From: Methanolinea sp. UBA275
Lineage (GTDB): Archaea > Halobacteriota > Methanomicrobia > Methanomicrobiales > Methanospirillaceae
Direction: 5' to 3'
Length of the DNA stretch: 61,589 nucleotides
NCBI GenBank assembly: GCA_002506105.1
Contig: DAWU01000058.1
Coordinates: 1-61,589 of the forward strand
Part shown: positions 6,916 to 15,941 of the stretch, piece after piece
How the letters are laid out: every line of letters starts with the position of its first letter
Position numbering within the stretch: the first letter of the stretch is position 1
Position numbers and translations under genes: made by a program
The notes under the pieces: model-generated
Told to the model about the DNA's origin: nothing
What the model saw: the letters and a program-made list of their open reading frames with translations, nothing else
The model's database searches: none

Positions 6916-9900
6916 GAGGGAAAGGGTCATCCTGATTCCCTCGACATCCCACTCCTTGGAGAGTGAATGGTTTCTGTCAGGCGGGCACTCCCCCCCATGG
7001 ACCCGGAGGGATCTCGCACGTATCTCCTCCATGATTCCATCCTTCCATGACTCTCCAATCATGCTGCAGATCCTCGGATCCCTGATGCAGGCATCTGCAT
7101 CCACAAAATCTTCCACGCGGAGATCGAGCTGCCTTCGCATCTCCTGGAACCTGCGTATGATCTCCCGTGCATATCCTTCTGCTTCTAGTTCAGGAGTGAG
7201 TGTTACGTCCACGTACACGGTCCCGCCCTGCATCGGAGCCGAAAAAATTCCTTCGGGGAGGTTCTGGGCAAAGGTGACATGGTCACTGAGTACGTCGAAT
7301 GAATCCTCCCCCTCACCGATACGAAACGGCGTTCCTGCATCCAGGCATGATTTCATCGCGTTCGCGTCTGCGTGCAGGATCAGGTCGCGGATCACCGGGG
7401 CTTTCTTCCCGAACGCCGGACCGAGCGCTTTCATCACCGGCTCTGCCTTCCACCCTATCCTGTCCCAGCGGCCGGTGAGCGCCCTGACCACTCGTGCGTT
7501 GGCCCGATCCCGGCATATGTAATTGAGGGTGGTAATGGCATCGACGACATCCTCTGTGTCCGCCACCACCACGCATTCCCCGACTGGCCAGCGGAGTTTC
7601 CGCCTGCCTGCCTGGCGGGCGAACGCCTGGGCTTCATCAAATGACTTGATGGTATCCATGGCGTGTTCGAGAGGCTCGTCACAGAACTTTGTCTCCCCGG
7701 ATGGCCAGTCCAGCATGTGGACGCTTTCTGGATCGCTGTCGAGCCGGAGGTTGCGGTACATAGCCTCCGTGATGTGGGGGATGAATGGCGATGCAACGGC
7801 GATTACGATGCGGAGCGTGTAATACATCGTCTCGTAGGCTCGGGTCTTCTCGGGCGCCACTCCCTCGAGCCACATCCTCGACCGTACCAGCTGGACGTAC
7901 CAGCGGGAGAGGTCTTCGAGGATGAATGCAATGATGCTCCGCGATGCACGGTGAAGCTGGCATTCTGCCAGGTCCGCGGTGACCTGCTGTGCGAGTGTGT
8001 TTGTCCGGGACACGATCCACCGGTCCTCGGGAGACAGCGATGCGTATTCCCTCTCCAGGAAGGCTCCGTCCCATCTGCCGCCGGAAGTTTCCGGGGAGAA
8101 CCCGTCCATTATCATGTAGGGCAGGGGGAACCGGTACACGTTCCAGAGGATGTTGAGCGCCCTTGCCACGTTCTTCACGCCGTCCCAGTTGAAACGGAGA
8201 TCATCCCATGGCGCGTTCTGGGAGAGGACATAGAGGCGGAGGACATCAACGCCCTGGGTGTCTATGACTTCCTCAGGGGTGACCACATTCCCAAGGCTCT
8301 TGCTCATCTTTCTCCCCTCGGCATCGAGTGCAAACCCGTGCATCAGCACGCGTGTATATGGCGCCCGGCCAAACGCGATCGTGCTGGCCCCGAGCTGGCT
8401 GTAGAACCATCCCCTTGTCTGATCCTGTCCTTCCGTGATGAAATCTGCCGGCCAGAGCCTCTCGAATGCATCTTTCCGGCCGGGGAACCAGAGTGTCGCC
8501 CAGGAAGCCACCGCGGAATCGAACCATACGTCGAAGATATCCTCCACCCTGTACATGGATCCCCCGCACTGGCAGGGGATTGTCACCTGGTCGACCCATG
8601 GCCTGTGGGGATCCTTGAGGGGAGACCCGCTCGCCTCTTCGAGTTCCCTGATGGTGCCTATTACCCTGTGTTTTCCGCATGTCCTGCACACCCAGACGGG
8701 AATCGGAATCCCCCAGTAACGCTGGCGCGATATGCACCAGTCCCGGGCCTCCTTGATCCAGTCGTAGAAACGTGCACTCCCTGCCCATTCGGGGTACCAC
8801 GTGACCTTTGCGACCTCTTCGAGCATCCGGTCCTTCAGGTCGGATGCTTTGAGGAACCACTGCGAGGTTGCCCTGAAGATAATCGGTGTCTTGCAGCGCC
8901 AGCAGTGGCCATACCGGTGCACGACCTGGTCGCTTGCAAGGAGTTGATCCCCGAGTTCTTCCATGACGAGGGGATCGGCTTCCTTTACGAACAGGGATGA
9001 AAATTTCCCCCCGTCATCGGTAAAACGCCCCTCGATATCGACAGGGCAGACGATGGGAAGATTCTCCCTGCACCCCAGGACATAGTCATCCCAGCCGTGC
9101 CCTGGTGCGATATGCACCATCCCCGTGTTCTCCATGGCCACGAACTCGGCAGTAACCACCCTGTGGGCGATCTCTTCCTGCCTGGGAACCTGGGTCTGCA
9201 GGGGGGAGTGGTAGGTCATGCCGCACATCTCGGTTCCCTTGCGGGTGCCGGTGATGGTGTAATCCTTGTAGCGTCCTTTCTTCAGTACCGGCTCGACCAG
9301 GTCTTCTGCAATCCAGAGGATCTCCTTCTTCCCGTCCTTCTCCGCCTCCACGCGGGCATACGAAAACTCGGGGTGCACGGCAACGGCAACGTTTGCAGGG
9401 AGCGTCCACGGGGTTGTGGTCCATATGAGAAGGGATCCGCCATCCTCCCCATCAAGGGGGAATTTCACGAATATTGACGGATCGCGCTCGTCCCAGTACT
9501 CCACCTCGGCATCCGCAATCGCCGTCGCACAGCGCGGGCACCAGTTCACCACCCGGAACCCCTTCTCAAGCATCCCCTCCTCATCTGCCCGCTTGAGCGT
9601 CCACCAGGCCGCCTCGATATATCCGGGATGCATCGTCTGGTAGGGATCATCAAAGTCCATCCAGACACCGAGGCGCCTGAACTGGTCGCTCATGACATCC
9701 TTGTTGGTGGCCGCGAATGCCCTGCAGTGATCGATGAACTGCCCGATGCCAAAACGCTCAATGTCCTTCTTTGATGAGAACCCGAGTTTCTGCTCAACGC
9801 GGACTTCAATGGGAAGGCCGTGCATGTCGTAGCCGGCCCGTGCGATCACATTCTTCCCGAGCATGCGCTGGTAACGGAGAAGACAGTCCTTTATGATCTT

Positions 9901-10098
9901 GTTCCACGCAGTGCCAAGATGTATGTGGCCTGTGGTATAGGGCGGTCCGTCGACAAAGAAGAAATCTTCACCCTCGCGGTGGAGGGCGAGGACCTTTTCA
10001 AAGACATTCTCTTCTCTCCAGTATGCCTGGACCGAATCCTCGATTTCATTTGCCTGGTAACTGCTGCTGACTGCCTTCACAGAGATCCCCCGGTACAT
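6895..10098 (-). CDS. ileS: isoleucyl-tRNA synthetase
   Basis: 1067 residues from ATG 10098. This class I synthetase charges tRNA-Ile. The HIGH signature appears as HIHLG, the KMSKS loop as KMSKSLGN, and there is a long editing domain with GTGMVHIAPGHGWDDY. Metal-binding CPRC and CRTCGKH pairs are visible. The anticodon-binding and C-terminal DUF5915-type regions follow, giving the archaeal/eukaryotic-like length. An ATG eight codons upstream (10122) is open, but a TATA-like CCTATACTAC at 10132-10141 would start RNA downstream of it, so I chose 10098. Confidence 0.96.
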   Translation of the reverse strand: MYRGISVKAVSSSYQANEIEDSVQAYWREENVFEKVLALHREGEDFFFVDGPPYTTGHIHLGTAWNKIIKDCLLRYQRMLGKNVIARAGYDMHGLPIEVRVEQKLGFSSKKDIERFGIGQFIDHCRAFAATNKDVMSDQFRRLGVWMDFDDPYQTMHPGYIEAAWWTLKRADEEGMLEKGFRVVNWCPRCATAIADAEVEYWDERDPSIFVKFPLDGEDGGSLLIWTTTPWTLPANVAVAVHPEFSYARVEAEKDGKKEILWIAEDLVEPVLKKGRYKDYTITGTRKGTEMCGMTYHSPLQTQVPRQEEIAHRVVTAEFVAMENTGMVHIAPGHGWDDYVLGCRENLPIVCPVDIEGRFTDDGGKFSSLFVKEADPLVMEELGDQLLASDQVVHRYGHCWRCKTPIIFRATSQWFLKASDLKDRMLEEVAKVTWYPEWAGSARFYDWIKEARDWCISRQRYWGIPIPVWVCRTCGKHRVIGTIRELEEASGSPLKDPHRPWVDQVTIPCQCGGSMYRVEDIFDVWFDSAVASWATLWFPGRKDAFERLWPADFITEGQDQTRGWFYSQLGASTIAFGRAPYTRVLMHGFALDAEGRKMSKSLGNVVTPEEVIDTQGVDVLRLYVLSQNAPWDDLRFNWDGVKNVARALNILWNVYRFPLPYMIMDGFSPETSGGRWDGAFLEREYASLSPEDRWIVSRTNTLAQQVTADLAECQLHRASRSIIAFILEDLSRWYVQLVRSRMWLEGVAPEKTRAYETMYYTLRIVIAVASPFIPHITEAMYRNLRLDSDPESVHMLDWPSGETKFCDEPLEHAMDTIKSFDEAQAFARQAGRRKLRWPVGECVVVADTEDVVDAITTLNYICRDRANARVVRALTGRWDRIGWKAEPVMKALGPAFGKKAPVIRDLILHADANAMKSCLDAGTPFRIGEGEDSFDVLSDHVTFAQNLPEGIFSAPMQGGTVYVDVTLTPELEAEGYAREIIRRFQEMRRQLDLRVEDFVDADACIRDPRICSMIGESWKDGIMEEIRARSLRVHGGECPPDRNHSLSKEWDVEGIRMTLSLSRAEKE

Positions 10099-10495
10099 CC
10101 TCCCCAGCCGGTGGAGAGGCATACAGTCCTGTAGTATAGGTCGTGCGTTTCAAAGAAGTTTGGGAGACCTTCACGGATGATCGGGTCCCTGATGCAGGAC
10201 TCGTTCGATGTTCCCGTCTCTCCCGGGATCAGCCCCGGATACCTGCAGGGCAGTGCTGTCCCACGGTGTTCAGAGAATAAAACGATCTGTCATGGAATAT
10301 TCCACCACGCCAAGTACGTGAGAGAGGATCCTATAAAAATCACGTGATTGCCATTCTTGGCATACTCCTGTCATGCCAGGTTCCTTCCCAGGAATGAATC
10401 GGAAAAAATTGACACTCTTCCATTTTTTATCGCAACGGTGAAGATGCGAGCACTTTTTCTCCCCTGCAGTTTCACATTGGAAAAAGAGGTCTATC
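10099..10495. other. intergenic region between ileS and the aldehyde dehydrogenase gene
   Basis: About 400 bases without a convincing gene. It holds the ileS promoter at its left edge, a CCTATAAAAATC TATA-like element near 10331-10342, and an A/T-rich block before the next gene. On the minus strand a start-less frame runs through 10100-10265 with protein-like composition (IIREGLPNFFETHDLYY); it may be chance or a gene remnant. Confidence 0.4.
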
Positions 10496-11953
10496 ATGCC
10501 AGGGAAGGAGCATCACGGCGTGCCTGAACATGGGTGCATTGTGGGAGGAGAAGAACATTTTTCGGGAGAGATCCTTGAGGTCAGGTTTCCCTATACGGGC
10601 GAACTGGTTGCCCTGGTCCACCAGGCAACGGACGCTGACTGGGAGGATGCGATCGCATCGGCTCACCGCGGCTTTTCGCAGACCCGGCAGCTCTCATCCT
10701 TCGAACGCTCCCGTATCCTTACCCGGCTCGCTTCGGATGTCGAGGCCAGGGCAGACGAACTCGCGATGCTGATGGTCATGGAAGGGGGAAAGACCATCAC
10801 GTTTGCCCGCCAGGAGGTCGCAAGGGCGGCAGAAACCCTCCGGATCTCTGCAGAAGAGGCGAAAAGGATTGGCGGCGAGGTCATCCCTCTCGACTGGACA
10901 CCCGGGAACGAGGGGAGGTTCGCCATAACCAGACGCATGCCAATCGGGGTCGTGCTCGGGATCGTCCCGTTCAATTTTCCACTCAACCTCGCATGCCATA
11001 AAGTGGGCCCTGCAGTGGCCGCAGGGAACTCCATCCTCCTAAAACCGGCATCTGCAACCCCGTTGTCTGCGCTCCTGCTGGGAAAGATGCTCCTTTCCGC
11101 GGGCTTTCCAAAAGAGGCGCTGGGCGTGCTGCCATGCCCCGGCAGGCAAGCTGGAGAGATCGCGGCAGATCCCCGCATTGCATTCGTTACGTTCACGGGA
11201 AGCCCTGACGTGGGGTGGAAACTCCGGAGCGATGCAGGCAGAAAACCGGTCGCCCTCGAGCTTGGCGGGAGCGCACCTGTCATCGTCCATTCCGATGCGA
11301 ACCTCCCGTATGCGATCTCCCGCATCCTCACCGGCGGCTTTGTCAACGCCGGGCAGGTCTGTATATCAGTTCAAAGGGTCTTTCTCCACCGTGATATCTA
11401 TGGGAAAGCCTGCCAGGCGTTATCTGATGGTGCAGCTGCAATCAAGGCCGGGGATCCCAGGGACGAAAAAACAATTATCGGCCCCATGATCACACGCGAG
11501 GCTGCAGAGAGGGCACGTGCAACAATCCGCGAGGCTGAAAACCAGGGTGCGAAGATCCTCGTGGGCGGCACTGCAGACGGGAACCTCTTTTTACCCACCA
11601 TCCTTGCCGGAACCACGCAGGACATGCGGGTCAACCGCGAGGAGATCTTTGCGCCTGTGATCACGCTCACGCCCTACGATACGTTTTCTGATGCGATAGC
11701 GATGGCCAACAGTGTTGCATATGGATTGCAGATCGGGATCTTCACGCAGGATATCGGGAGGATCCTTGAGGCTCATACACATGCGGAGTTCGGAGGCGTC
11801 GTGGTAAATGATATCCCCACGTTCCGGGTAGACCACATGCCATACGGGGGAGTAAAAGGATCCGGCCTCGGGAGGGAAGGGCCCCGGTATGCCATCGAGG
11901 AGATGACGGTGCCGCGTCTCCTCGCGTTCAATCCTGCAGGCGGTGCGGTGTGA
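10496..11953 (+). CDS. NAD(P)-dependent aldehyde dehydrogenase (lactaldehyde/glyceraldehyde-3-P type)
   Basis: 485 residues of the aldehyde dehydrogenase superfamily. Catalytic C289 lies in NAGQVCISVQRVF, the general base E255 in ALELGGSAPVIV, and the cofactor site in FTGSPDVGWKL. The order and length fit archaeal lactaldehyde dehydrogenase (CofA, supplying lactate for coenzyme F420) or non-phosphorylating glyceraldehyde-3-phosphate dehydrogenase; sequence alone does not decide, so no gene symbol is given. A clear AGAGGT ribosome-binding site lies 6 nt before ATG 10496. The stop overlaps the GTG of the next gene, suggesting coupling. Confidence 0.87.
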   Translation: MPGKEHHGVPEHGCIVGGEEHFSGEILEVRFPYTGELVALVHQATDADWEDAIASAHRGFSQTRQLSSFERSRILTRLASDVEARADELAMLMVMEGGKTITFARQEVARAAETLRISAEEAKRIGGEVIPLDWTPGNEGRFAITRRMPIGVVLGIVPFNFPLNLACHKVGPAVAAGNSILLKPASATPLSALLLGKMLLSAGFPKEALGVLPCPGRQAGEIAADPRIAFVTFTGSPDVGWKLRSDAGRKPVALELGGSAPVIVHSDANLPYAISRILTGGFVNAGQVCISVQRVFLHRDIYGKACQALSDGAAAIKAGDPRDEKTIIGPMITREAAERARATIREAENQGAKILVGGTADGNLFLPTILAGTTQDMRVNREEIFAPVITLTPYDTFSDAIAMANSVAYGLQIGIFTQDIGRILEAHTHAEFGGVVVNDIPTFRVDHMPYGGVKGSGLGREGPRYAIEEMTVPRLLAFNPAGGAV

Positions 11954-12411
11954 ACTGCGCCGGATCTCCCGTGCAGGTTGCGGTGATCGGACCCTCCACT
12001 GCAACGGATGCCGAGAATATGGCTGCGGAAGAGATCGGAGGGATCCTTGCGGAGGGCGGGGCCATCCTCATATCCGGAGGACTTGGCGGAGTGATGGAAG
12101 CTTCATGCCGGGGAGCGAAGAAAAAAGGGGGATTCACGGTCGGGATACTCCCCAATACGGGGAGTGGAAATTCGTATCTTACGGTTCGGGTGAGAACCGG
12201 GATCTCCCATGCAAGGAACATCCTTGTCGTGGAAAGTGCGGATGCCGTCATTGCGGTGGGAGGGGCGTATGGCACGCTCTCGGAAATTGCCATCGCATTA
12301 AAAACGGGAAAACCTGTATTCGGATACATGTCCTGGGAGATAGAGGGAGTCGAGCCCTGCACAACACCGGCGGAGGCGGCGATCAGGGCACTTGCCGCAG
12401 CACGCCGGTGA
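11950..12411 (+). CDS. TIGR00725-type Rossmann protein (LOG-like)
   Basis: 153 residues with a single Rossmann-type nucleotide-binding domain. Motifs are ISGGLGGVMEASCRGAK and the phosphate loop AVGGAYGTLSEIAIAL, which resemble the PGGxGTxxE motif of LOG/lysine-decarboxylase-like proteins. The family is widespread but its function is not settled. GTG 11950 overlaps the aldehyde dehydrogenase stop by 4 nt. The last 29 nt overlap the convergent molybdopterin gene. Confidence 0.82.
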   Translation: MNCAGSPVQVAVIGPSTATDAENMAAEEIGGILAEGGAILISGGLGGVMEASCRGAKKKGGFTVGILPNTGSGNSYLTVRVRTGISHARNILVVESADAVIAVGGAYGTLSEIAIALKTGKPVFGYMSWEIEGVEPCTTPAEAAIRALAAARR

Positions 12412-14215
12412 TCGAATCGTCGTACCCGCCGAGATTGTTCAGGACCTCCTTGAACCGGGGTGACCGTATGGCGCCGACGATGGCTTGGATTCGGGGATCC
12501 TCCATGTGTTCCCTCCGGATCGCGATCTCGTACCGCTCCTGTGCAACGGGGACAAACGGGAGTCCCAGTGCGTGTGCGGCCGAATACACGCATAACCCGG
12601 CGTCTGCCTCACCGGTTTTCACCGCAAGTGCCACACCGATGTGAGTGGTTGCCTCGCGATCGTAGCCCGGAATTTCGTCCTTAGAGATACCACGGAGTTT
12701 CAGTTCATGATCAAGGAGCATCCGTGTACCGGATCCTTTCTGGCGGTTTATGAATGACCTTCCCGGGAGGTCTTCTAACGAGAAGCCTTCCCGGGAGACG
12801 ATGCCCTGCTCTCTCCCTGCAACACAGATCAGGCTGACCTCCTCCCTTGGCAGGTATTTTTCCAGGAAGGGGATATTGTAATCACCATTGGGTGCGAGGA
12901 GGTGAATCGGCGCTGCATGGCAGTCGTTCCGCTTGAGAGCGATAAGACCCCCCATGCTCCCGACGTGGTTTGAATGGAGTTCCACATGTTCGCGCCGGAC
13001 AAGTTCTGCAAGGTGGTCGATGACAGGGTCATGGCTTCCAGTCACAAGGATGGATTCCTCTGCCTGTACCTCACTGACGTTGAGAGTAACCGGGACCGTT
13101 TCACCCGCCTCATACCCCTCGAGAGAGGAGATGATGCGGAGGTATGCGTTCGACCTGACCGCACTCATCTGCACACCCGATCCCCTGGAGAGGGGGGTTG
13201 CCACCCATGATGGGCCGATCCGCCCTACAGAGAGGAGCACGAACTCGTCGGTTCCCGCGTCCGAATGGAGTGTCGATGTAAGCCGGGCTGAAATGATGCC
13301 CGGCTCGGGAACCGGGATTCCTGAAATCCGCACAAGCGGGGTTGCGATCTCCCTGAGCACCGTGAGGGCGGAGAGTGGGTACCCCGGCAATCCAAGTACG
13401 GGAATGTTCCCAATTTTCCCGAGTATGACCGGTTTTCCCGGCTTGATGGCGACACCATGGACAAGCACCTCTCCGAGTTCTGCAATCACGTCCGCCGTGT
13501 AGTCTTTTGTCCCTGCGGATGACCCTGCGGAGATAATGACAAGGTCATTCTCTTTCGCTACCTTCTGCACTATACTCCTAATCACATCCGGTTGATCCGG
13601 GGTGAGCGGATACCGGGTGCATTCTCCTCCGAGGGATGTGAGCCAGGATGCCGCCATCCGGGTGTTGCTCTCGACAACCTGGCCCGGCCCGGGCTTCGTA
13701 CCCGGTAACACCAGCTCGCTTCCTGTGGGTATGAGCCCTGCACGGAACCCAAGCACGGGCATTTCCGTCACACCATACGCGGCGAGTGCCCCTATATCCG
13801 ATGGCCTGATCCGATGCGATGAGGGGACTACCATCTCTGATTCTGCAATATCTTCCCCTGCAGGACGGACATGCTGCCAGGGGCTTGTCGGTTTGCGAAT
13901 GGTATAGGTGGTTCCCTCAATCCATACATCCTCGATCATGATGACGGCATCATATTCTCCGGGCACCACGTTTCCCGTGTTGATCCGCGTGGCGTCAGGG
14001 AGCGTGACGGGGGACTGCTCGCTCGCACCGAGGGTATCTTCGCTCCTGACCGCGATTCCATCCATGGCAGCAAGATGCACCTCAGGTACTGAGTACGTGG
14101 CAAACACCGGGCGGGCGGTGATCCTGCCTGCAGATTCCTCGAGCGGGATCATCTTCACCGAGAGAGGGATAGGAATCTGTGCGAGGATAGCGAACGCTTC
14201 GTCGAGTTTTTTCAC
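12383..14215 (-). CDS. MoeA-type molybdopterin molybdenumtransferase fused to a periplasmic-binding-like domain
   Basis: 610 residues. Residues 1-400 form a MoeA domain, which inserts molybdate or tungstate into adenylated molybdopterin; motifs include GSELVLPG, SAGSSAGTKDYTAD and VLGLPGYPLSALTV. Residues about 410-610 form a COG1910-type domain resembling a molybdate-binding periplasmic protein but with no signal peptide, so it is cytoplasmic; it contains HSNHVGSMGGLIALKR and DVNAD-like GEADAGLCVYSAAH. This fusion is known in archaea and bacteria. It follows a second moeA by 14 nt. Formylmethanofuran dehydrogenase of methanogens uses the pterin cofactor. Confidence 0.93.
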   Translation of the reverse strand: MKKLDEAFAILAQIPIPLSVKMIPLEESAGRITARPVFATYSVPEVHLAAMDGIAVRSEDTLGASEQSPVTLPDATRINTGNVVPGEYDAVIMIEDVWIEGTTYTIRKPTSPWQHVRPAGEDIAESEMVVPSSHRIRPSDIGALAAYGVTEMPVLGFRAGLIPTGSELVLPGTKPGPGQVVESNTRMAASWLTSLGGECTRYPLTPDQPDVIRSIVQKVAKENDLVIISAGSSAGTKDYTADVIAELGEVLVHGVAIKPGKPVILGKIGNIPVLGLPGYPLSALTVLREIATPLVRISGIPVPEPGIISARLTSTLHSDAGTDEFVLLSVGRIGPSWVATPLSRGSGVQMSAVRSNAYLRIISSLEGYEAGETVPVTLNVSEVQAEESILVTGSHDPVIDHLAELVRREHVELHSNHVGSMGGLIALKRNDCHAAPIHLLAPNGDYNIPFLEKYLPREEVSLICVAGREQGIVSREGFSLEDLPGRSFINRQKGSGTRMLLDHELKLRGISKDEIPGYDREATTHIGVALAVKTGEADAGLCVYSAAHALGLPFVPVAQERYEIAIRREHMEDPRIQAIVGAIRSPRFKEVLNNLGGYDDSITGVLRQVP

Positions 14216-14229
14216 CGAGAGGTAGCGTG

Positions 14230-15435
14230 TTACCAGATGATCACCTCGACCTCGGCTCCCTTCTCAATCCCTTCGCTACCTGCCGGGATCCTGAGTATCC
14301 CGTCGCTCTGAACGAGCGTATTCAGGAGTCCGGATTTCCCAAAGAGCGGGATGGCATGCTTTCCGTCCAGTTTTACACGGATATAATCCTCGCGTCCCCT
14401 GGTAGAGGGGATATTCTGGGTGAGTATGGCACTCCTGGTGCATTCGGTCCGGCGTATCTCCCCTGACATTACTGACAGGAGCGGGCGTCCTATCCTGTCG
14501 AGCACCACGAGTGCGGAGGCAGGGTGTCCAGGCAGCCCGAGTACGGGTTTTCCCATGCACCGGCCTATAATGGTGGGTTTTCCTGGGGCAATCGCAACCC
14601 CATGGACCAGGACTTCACCGCATTCTGCGATCAGATCGGCACAGAGATCCCGTTCGTCTTTTGAACTGCCCCCTGACAGGATCACTGCATCATTCTCCCC
14701 CAGTGCCAGATGAAGGATCTCCCGGAGGATCTCACGTTCATCCTTCACAATACCATACAGGTAGGGTGTGCACCCCGCAGCCCGGAGGTATGCCCCCAGC
14801 ATCACGCTGTTACTGTCCCGGATCTCGCTGCCGGACGGTTTTTTATCGACGGAGATGAGCTCGTTCCCTGTCGAGATCACACCAATGCGGGGGATGCTGC
14901 AGACAGGAACGATACTGCAGCCGACTGCGGCAAGGACACCGATATCGGACGGAGAGAGCCTCCTGCCCTTCGTGATAGCCGCTGTCCCCTTCGTGAAGTC
15001 CTCTCCCCTGCGGATACAGTTCTCTCCGCTGGCAACGGGGCGTTTTACCAGCACCTGGTCGTCGATGGTCTCCGTGTGCTCGATCATGACAACGGCATCT
15101 GTTCCAGATGGGAGTTCGCCTCCCGTGGGGATGTATGCACATTCACCTTCTGCGAGAGAGATGGTGGGGGAGGTGCCCATGCGAATTGTCCCGGAACGCG
15201 TGAGCAGTGAGGGGATTGTCTCAGCGGCGCCCACGGTATCCGAGGCCCGGACGGCATACCCGTCGACTACAGACCGGTTGAAACCCGGGATGTCGATATC
15301 TGCAGAAATATCACGTGCGAGCACCCTGTTCACAGCTTCGGCAAGGGGGATATTCTCCTCTCCGGGAGGATTCGCAATGCTGCATCCGATCCGTATTGCC
15401 TCTTCGACAGGTATGGTGCGAAGGAAAAGATTCAT
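14230..15435 (-). CDS. moeA: molybdopterin molybdenumtransferase MoeA
   Basis: 401 residues, the stand-alone MoeA. Motifs include DIPGFNRSVVDGYAVRASDT near the N-terminus, GNELIS, SGGSSKDERDLCADLI and VLGLPGHPASALVVLDRI. It uses adenylated molybdopterin and oxyanion to make the mature metal cofactor. It differs from the downstream fused paralogue, so one may favour tungstate and the other molybdate (inference). ATG 15435 overlaps by 4 nt the stop of a 58-codon gene, suggesting translational coupling. Confidence 0.93.
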   Translation of the reverse strand: MNLFLRTIPVEEAIRIGCSIANPPGEENIPLAEAVNRVLARDISADIDIPGFNRSVVDGYAVRASDTVGAAETIPSLLTRSGTIRMGTSPTISLAEGECAYIPTGGELPSGTDAVVMIEHTETIDDQVLVKRPVASGENCIRRGEDFTKGTAAITKGRRLSPSDIGVLAAVGCSIVPVCSIPRIGVISTGNELISVDKKPSGSEIRDSNSVMLGAYLRAAGCTPYLYGIVKDEREILREILHLALGENDAVILSGGSSKDERDLCADLIAECGEVLVHGVAIAPGKPTIIGRCMGKPVLGLPGHPASALVVLDRIGRPLLSVMSGEIRRTECTRSAILTQNIPSTRGREDYIRVKLDGKHAIPLFGKSGLLNTLVQSDGILRIPAGSEGIEKGAEVEVIIW

Positions 15436-15608
15436 TTAAAGCAGCCAAGCTGGCAGGCGCGGATCTTCACCCCATGGCTGTTGCAATACCCGGCAATATC
15501 TTTCTTGGCAATTGTGTATTTTTCAGATATCGCAAAAGCCTCCGGGCACTTGATCTCTTTCTCGATACCTTCAGCTTCGAATGCCTTGCGGATCTTCTCT
15601 TCGTCCAT
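15432..15608 (-). CDS. 58-aa Cys-containing protein coupled to moeA
   Basis: A short frame from ATG 15608 to TGA 15432-15434 encodes 58 residues. The composition is strongly protein-like: an acidic/basic helix (MDEEKIRKAFEAEGIEKEI), C21 in KCPEAF, then GYCNSHGVKIRACQLGCF with C42, C52 and C56. The Cys spacing C-x9-C-x3-C could bind a metal or cluster. The last base triplet overlaps the moeA start (ATGA), a hallmark of a co-translated gene. I do not recognise a named function. A possible partner role in molybdenum or tungsten cofactor assembly is inferred from context only. An A/T-rich TTTAAAG near 15636-15642 may be the promoter. Confidence 0.75.
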   Translation of the reverse strand: MDEEKIRKAFEAEGIEKEIKCPEAFAISEKYTIAKKDIAGYCNSHGVKIRACQLGCFK

Positions 15609-15660
15609 GGTGTATTTATATGTAAACTGGTCACTTTAAACTCGCTGTTAGTAATCAATT

Positions 15661-15879
15661 TTAGTAAACATCATTACCTGTGCTTCCCTGTTCAATGCAA
15701 ATATCTTTCCCGGCAGGTGGGGAAGGCAATTCGTCATATCCCATTATTGTTTGTTTCAAAGAACGATTGCGGTAAAAGATCTGCCGAAGCCTGAGATGAA
15801 CAATACTCGCAGAAATCATCATCGAGCGATTGAGCAATTCAAGTGTATCAGGGAATTCAACAGAAATTGCGTGACTCAC
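15661..15879 (-). CDS. possible small hypothetical protein
   Basis: A 72-codon frame from GTG 15879, upstream of the 58-aa gene by 52 nt on the same strand. The middle is helix-like (LNRSMMISASIVHLRLRQI). No domain is recognised and no ribosome-binding site is clear. A TATA-like TTTAAAAC (15891-15898) lies too close to the GTG to serve that start. It may be a real small gene or chance. The rest of the 15609-15941 gap holds nothing else I can name. Confidence 0.25.
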   Translation of the reverse strand: MSHAISVEFPDTLELLNRSMMISASIVHLRLRQIFYRNRSLKQTIMGYDELPSPPAGKDICIEQGSTGNDVY

Positions 15880-15941
15880 GCCACGGTGTAAGGTTTTAAA
15901 TTGGACATGGCAAAGCCATTTTTATTGTAGAAAATAAGGTA

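Noticed and set aside
7663..9000. A 445-codon plus-strand frame inside ileS
   Set aside because: It is antisense to conserved isoleucyl-tRNA synthetase sequence including the KMSKS region; no domain or ribosome-binding site.
10100..10265. Start-less protein-like frame upstream of ileS on the minus strand
   Set aside because: No start codon, overlaps the ileS promoter and 5' end in another frame; possibly a remnant but not supportable.
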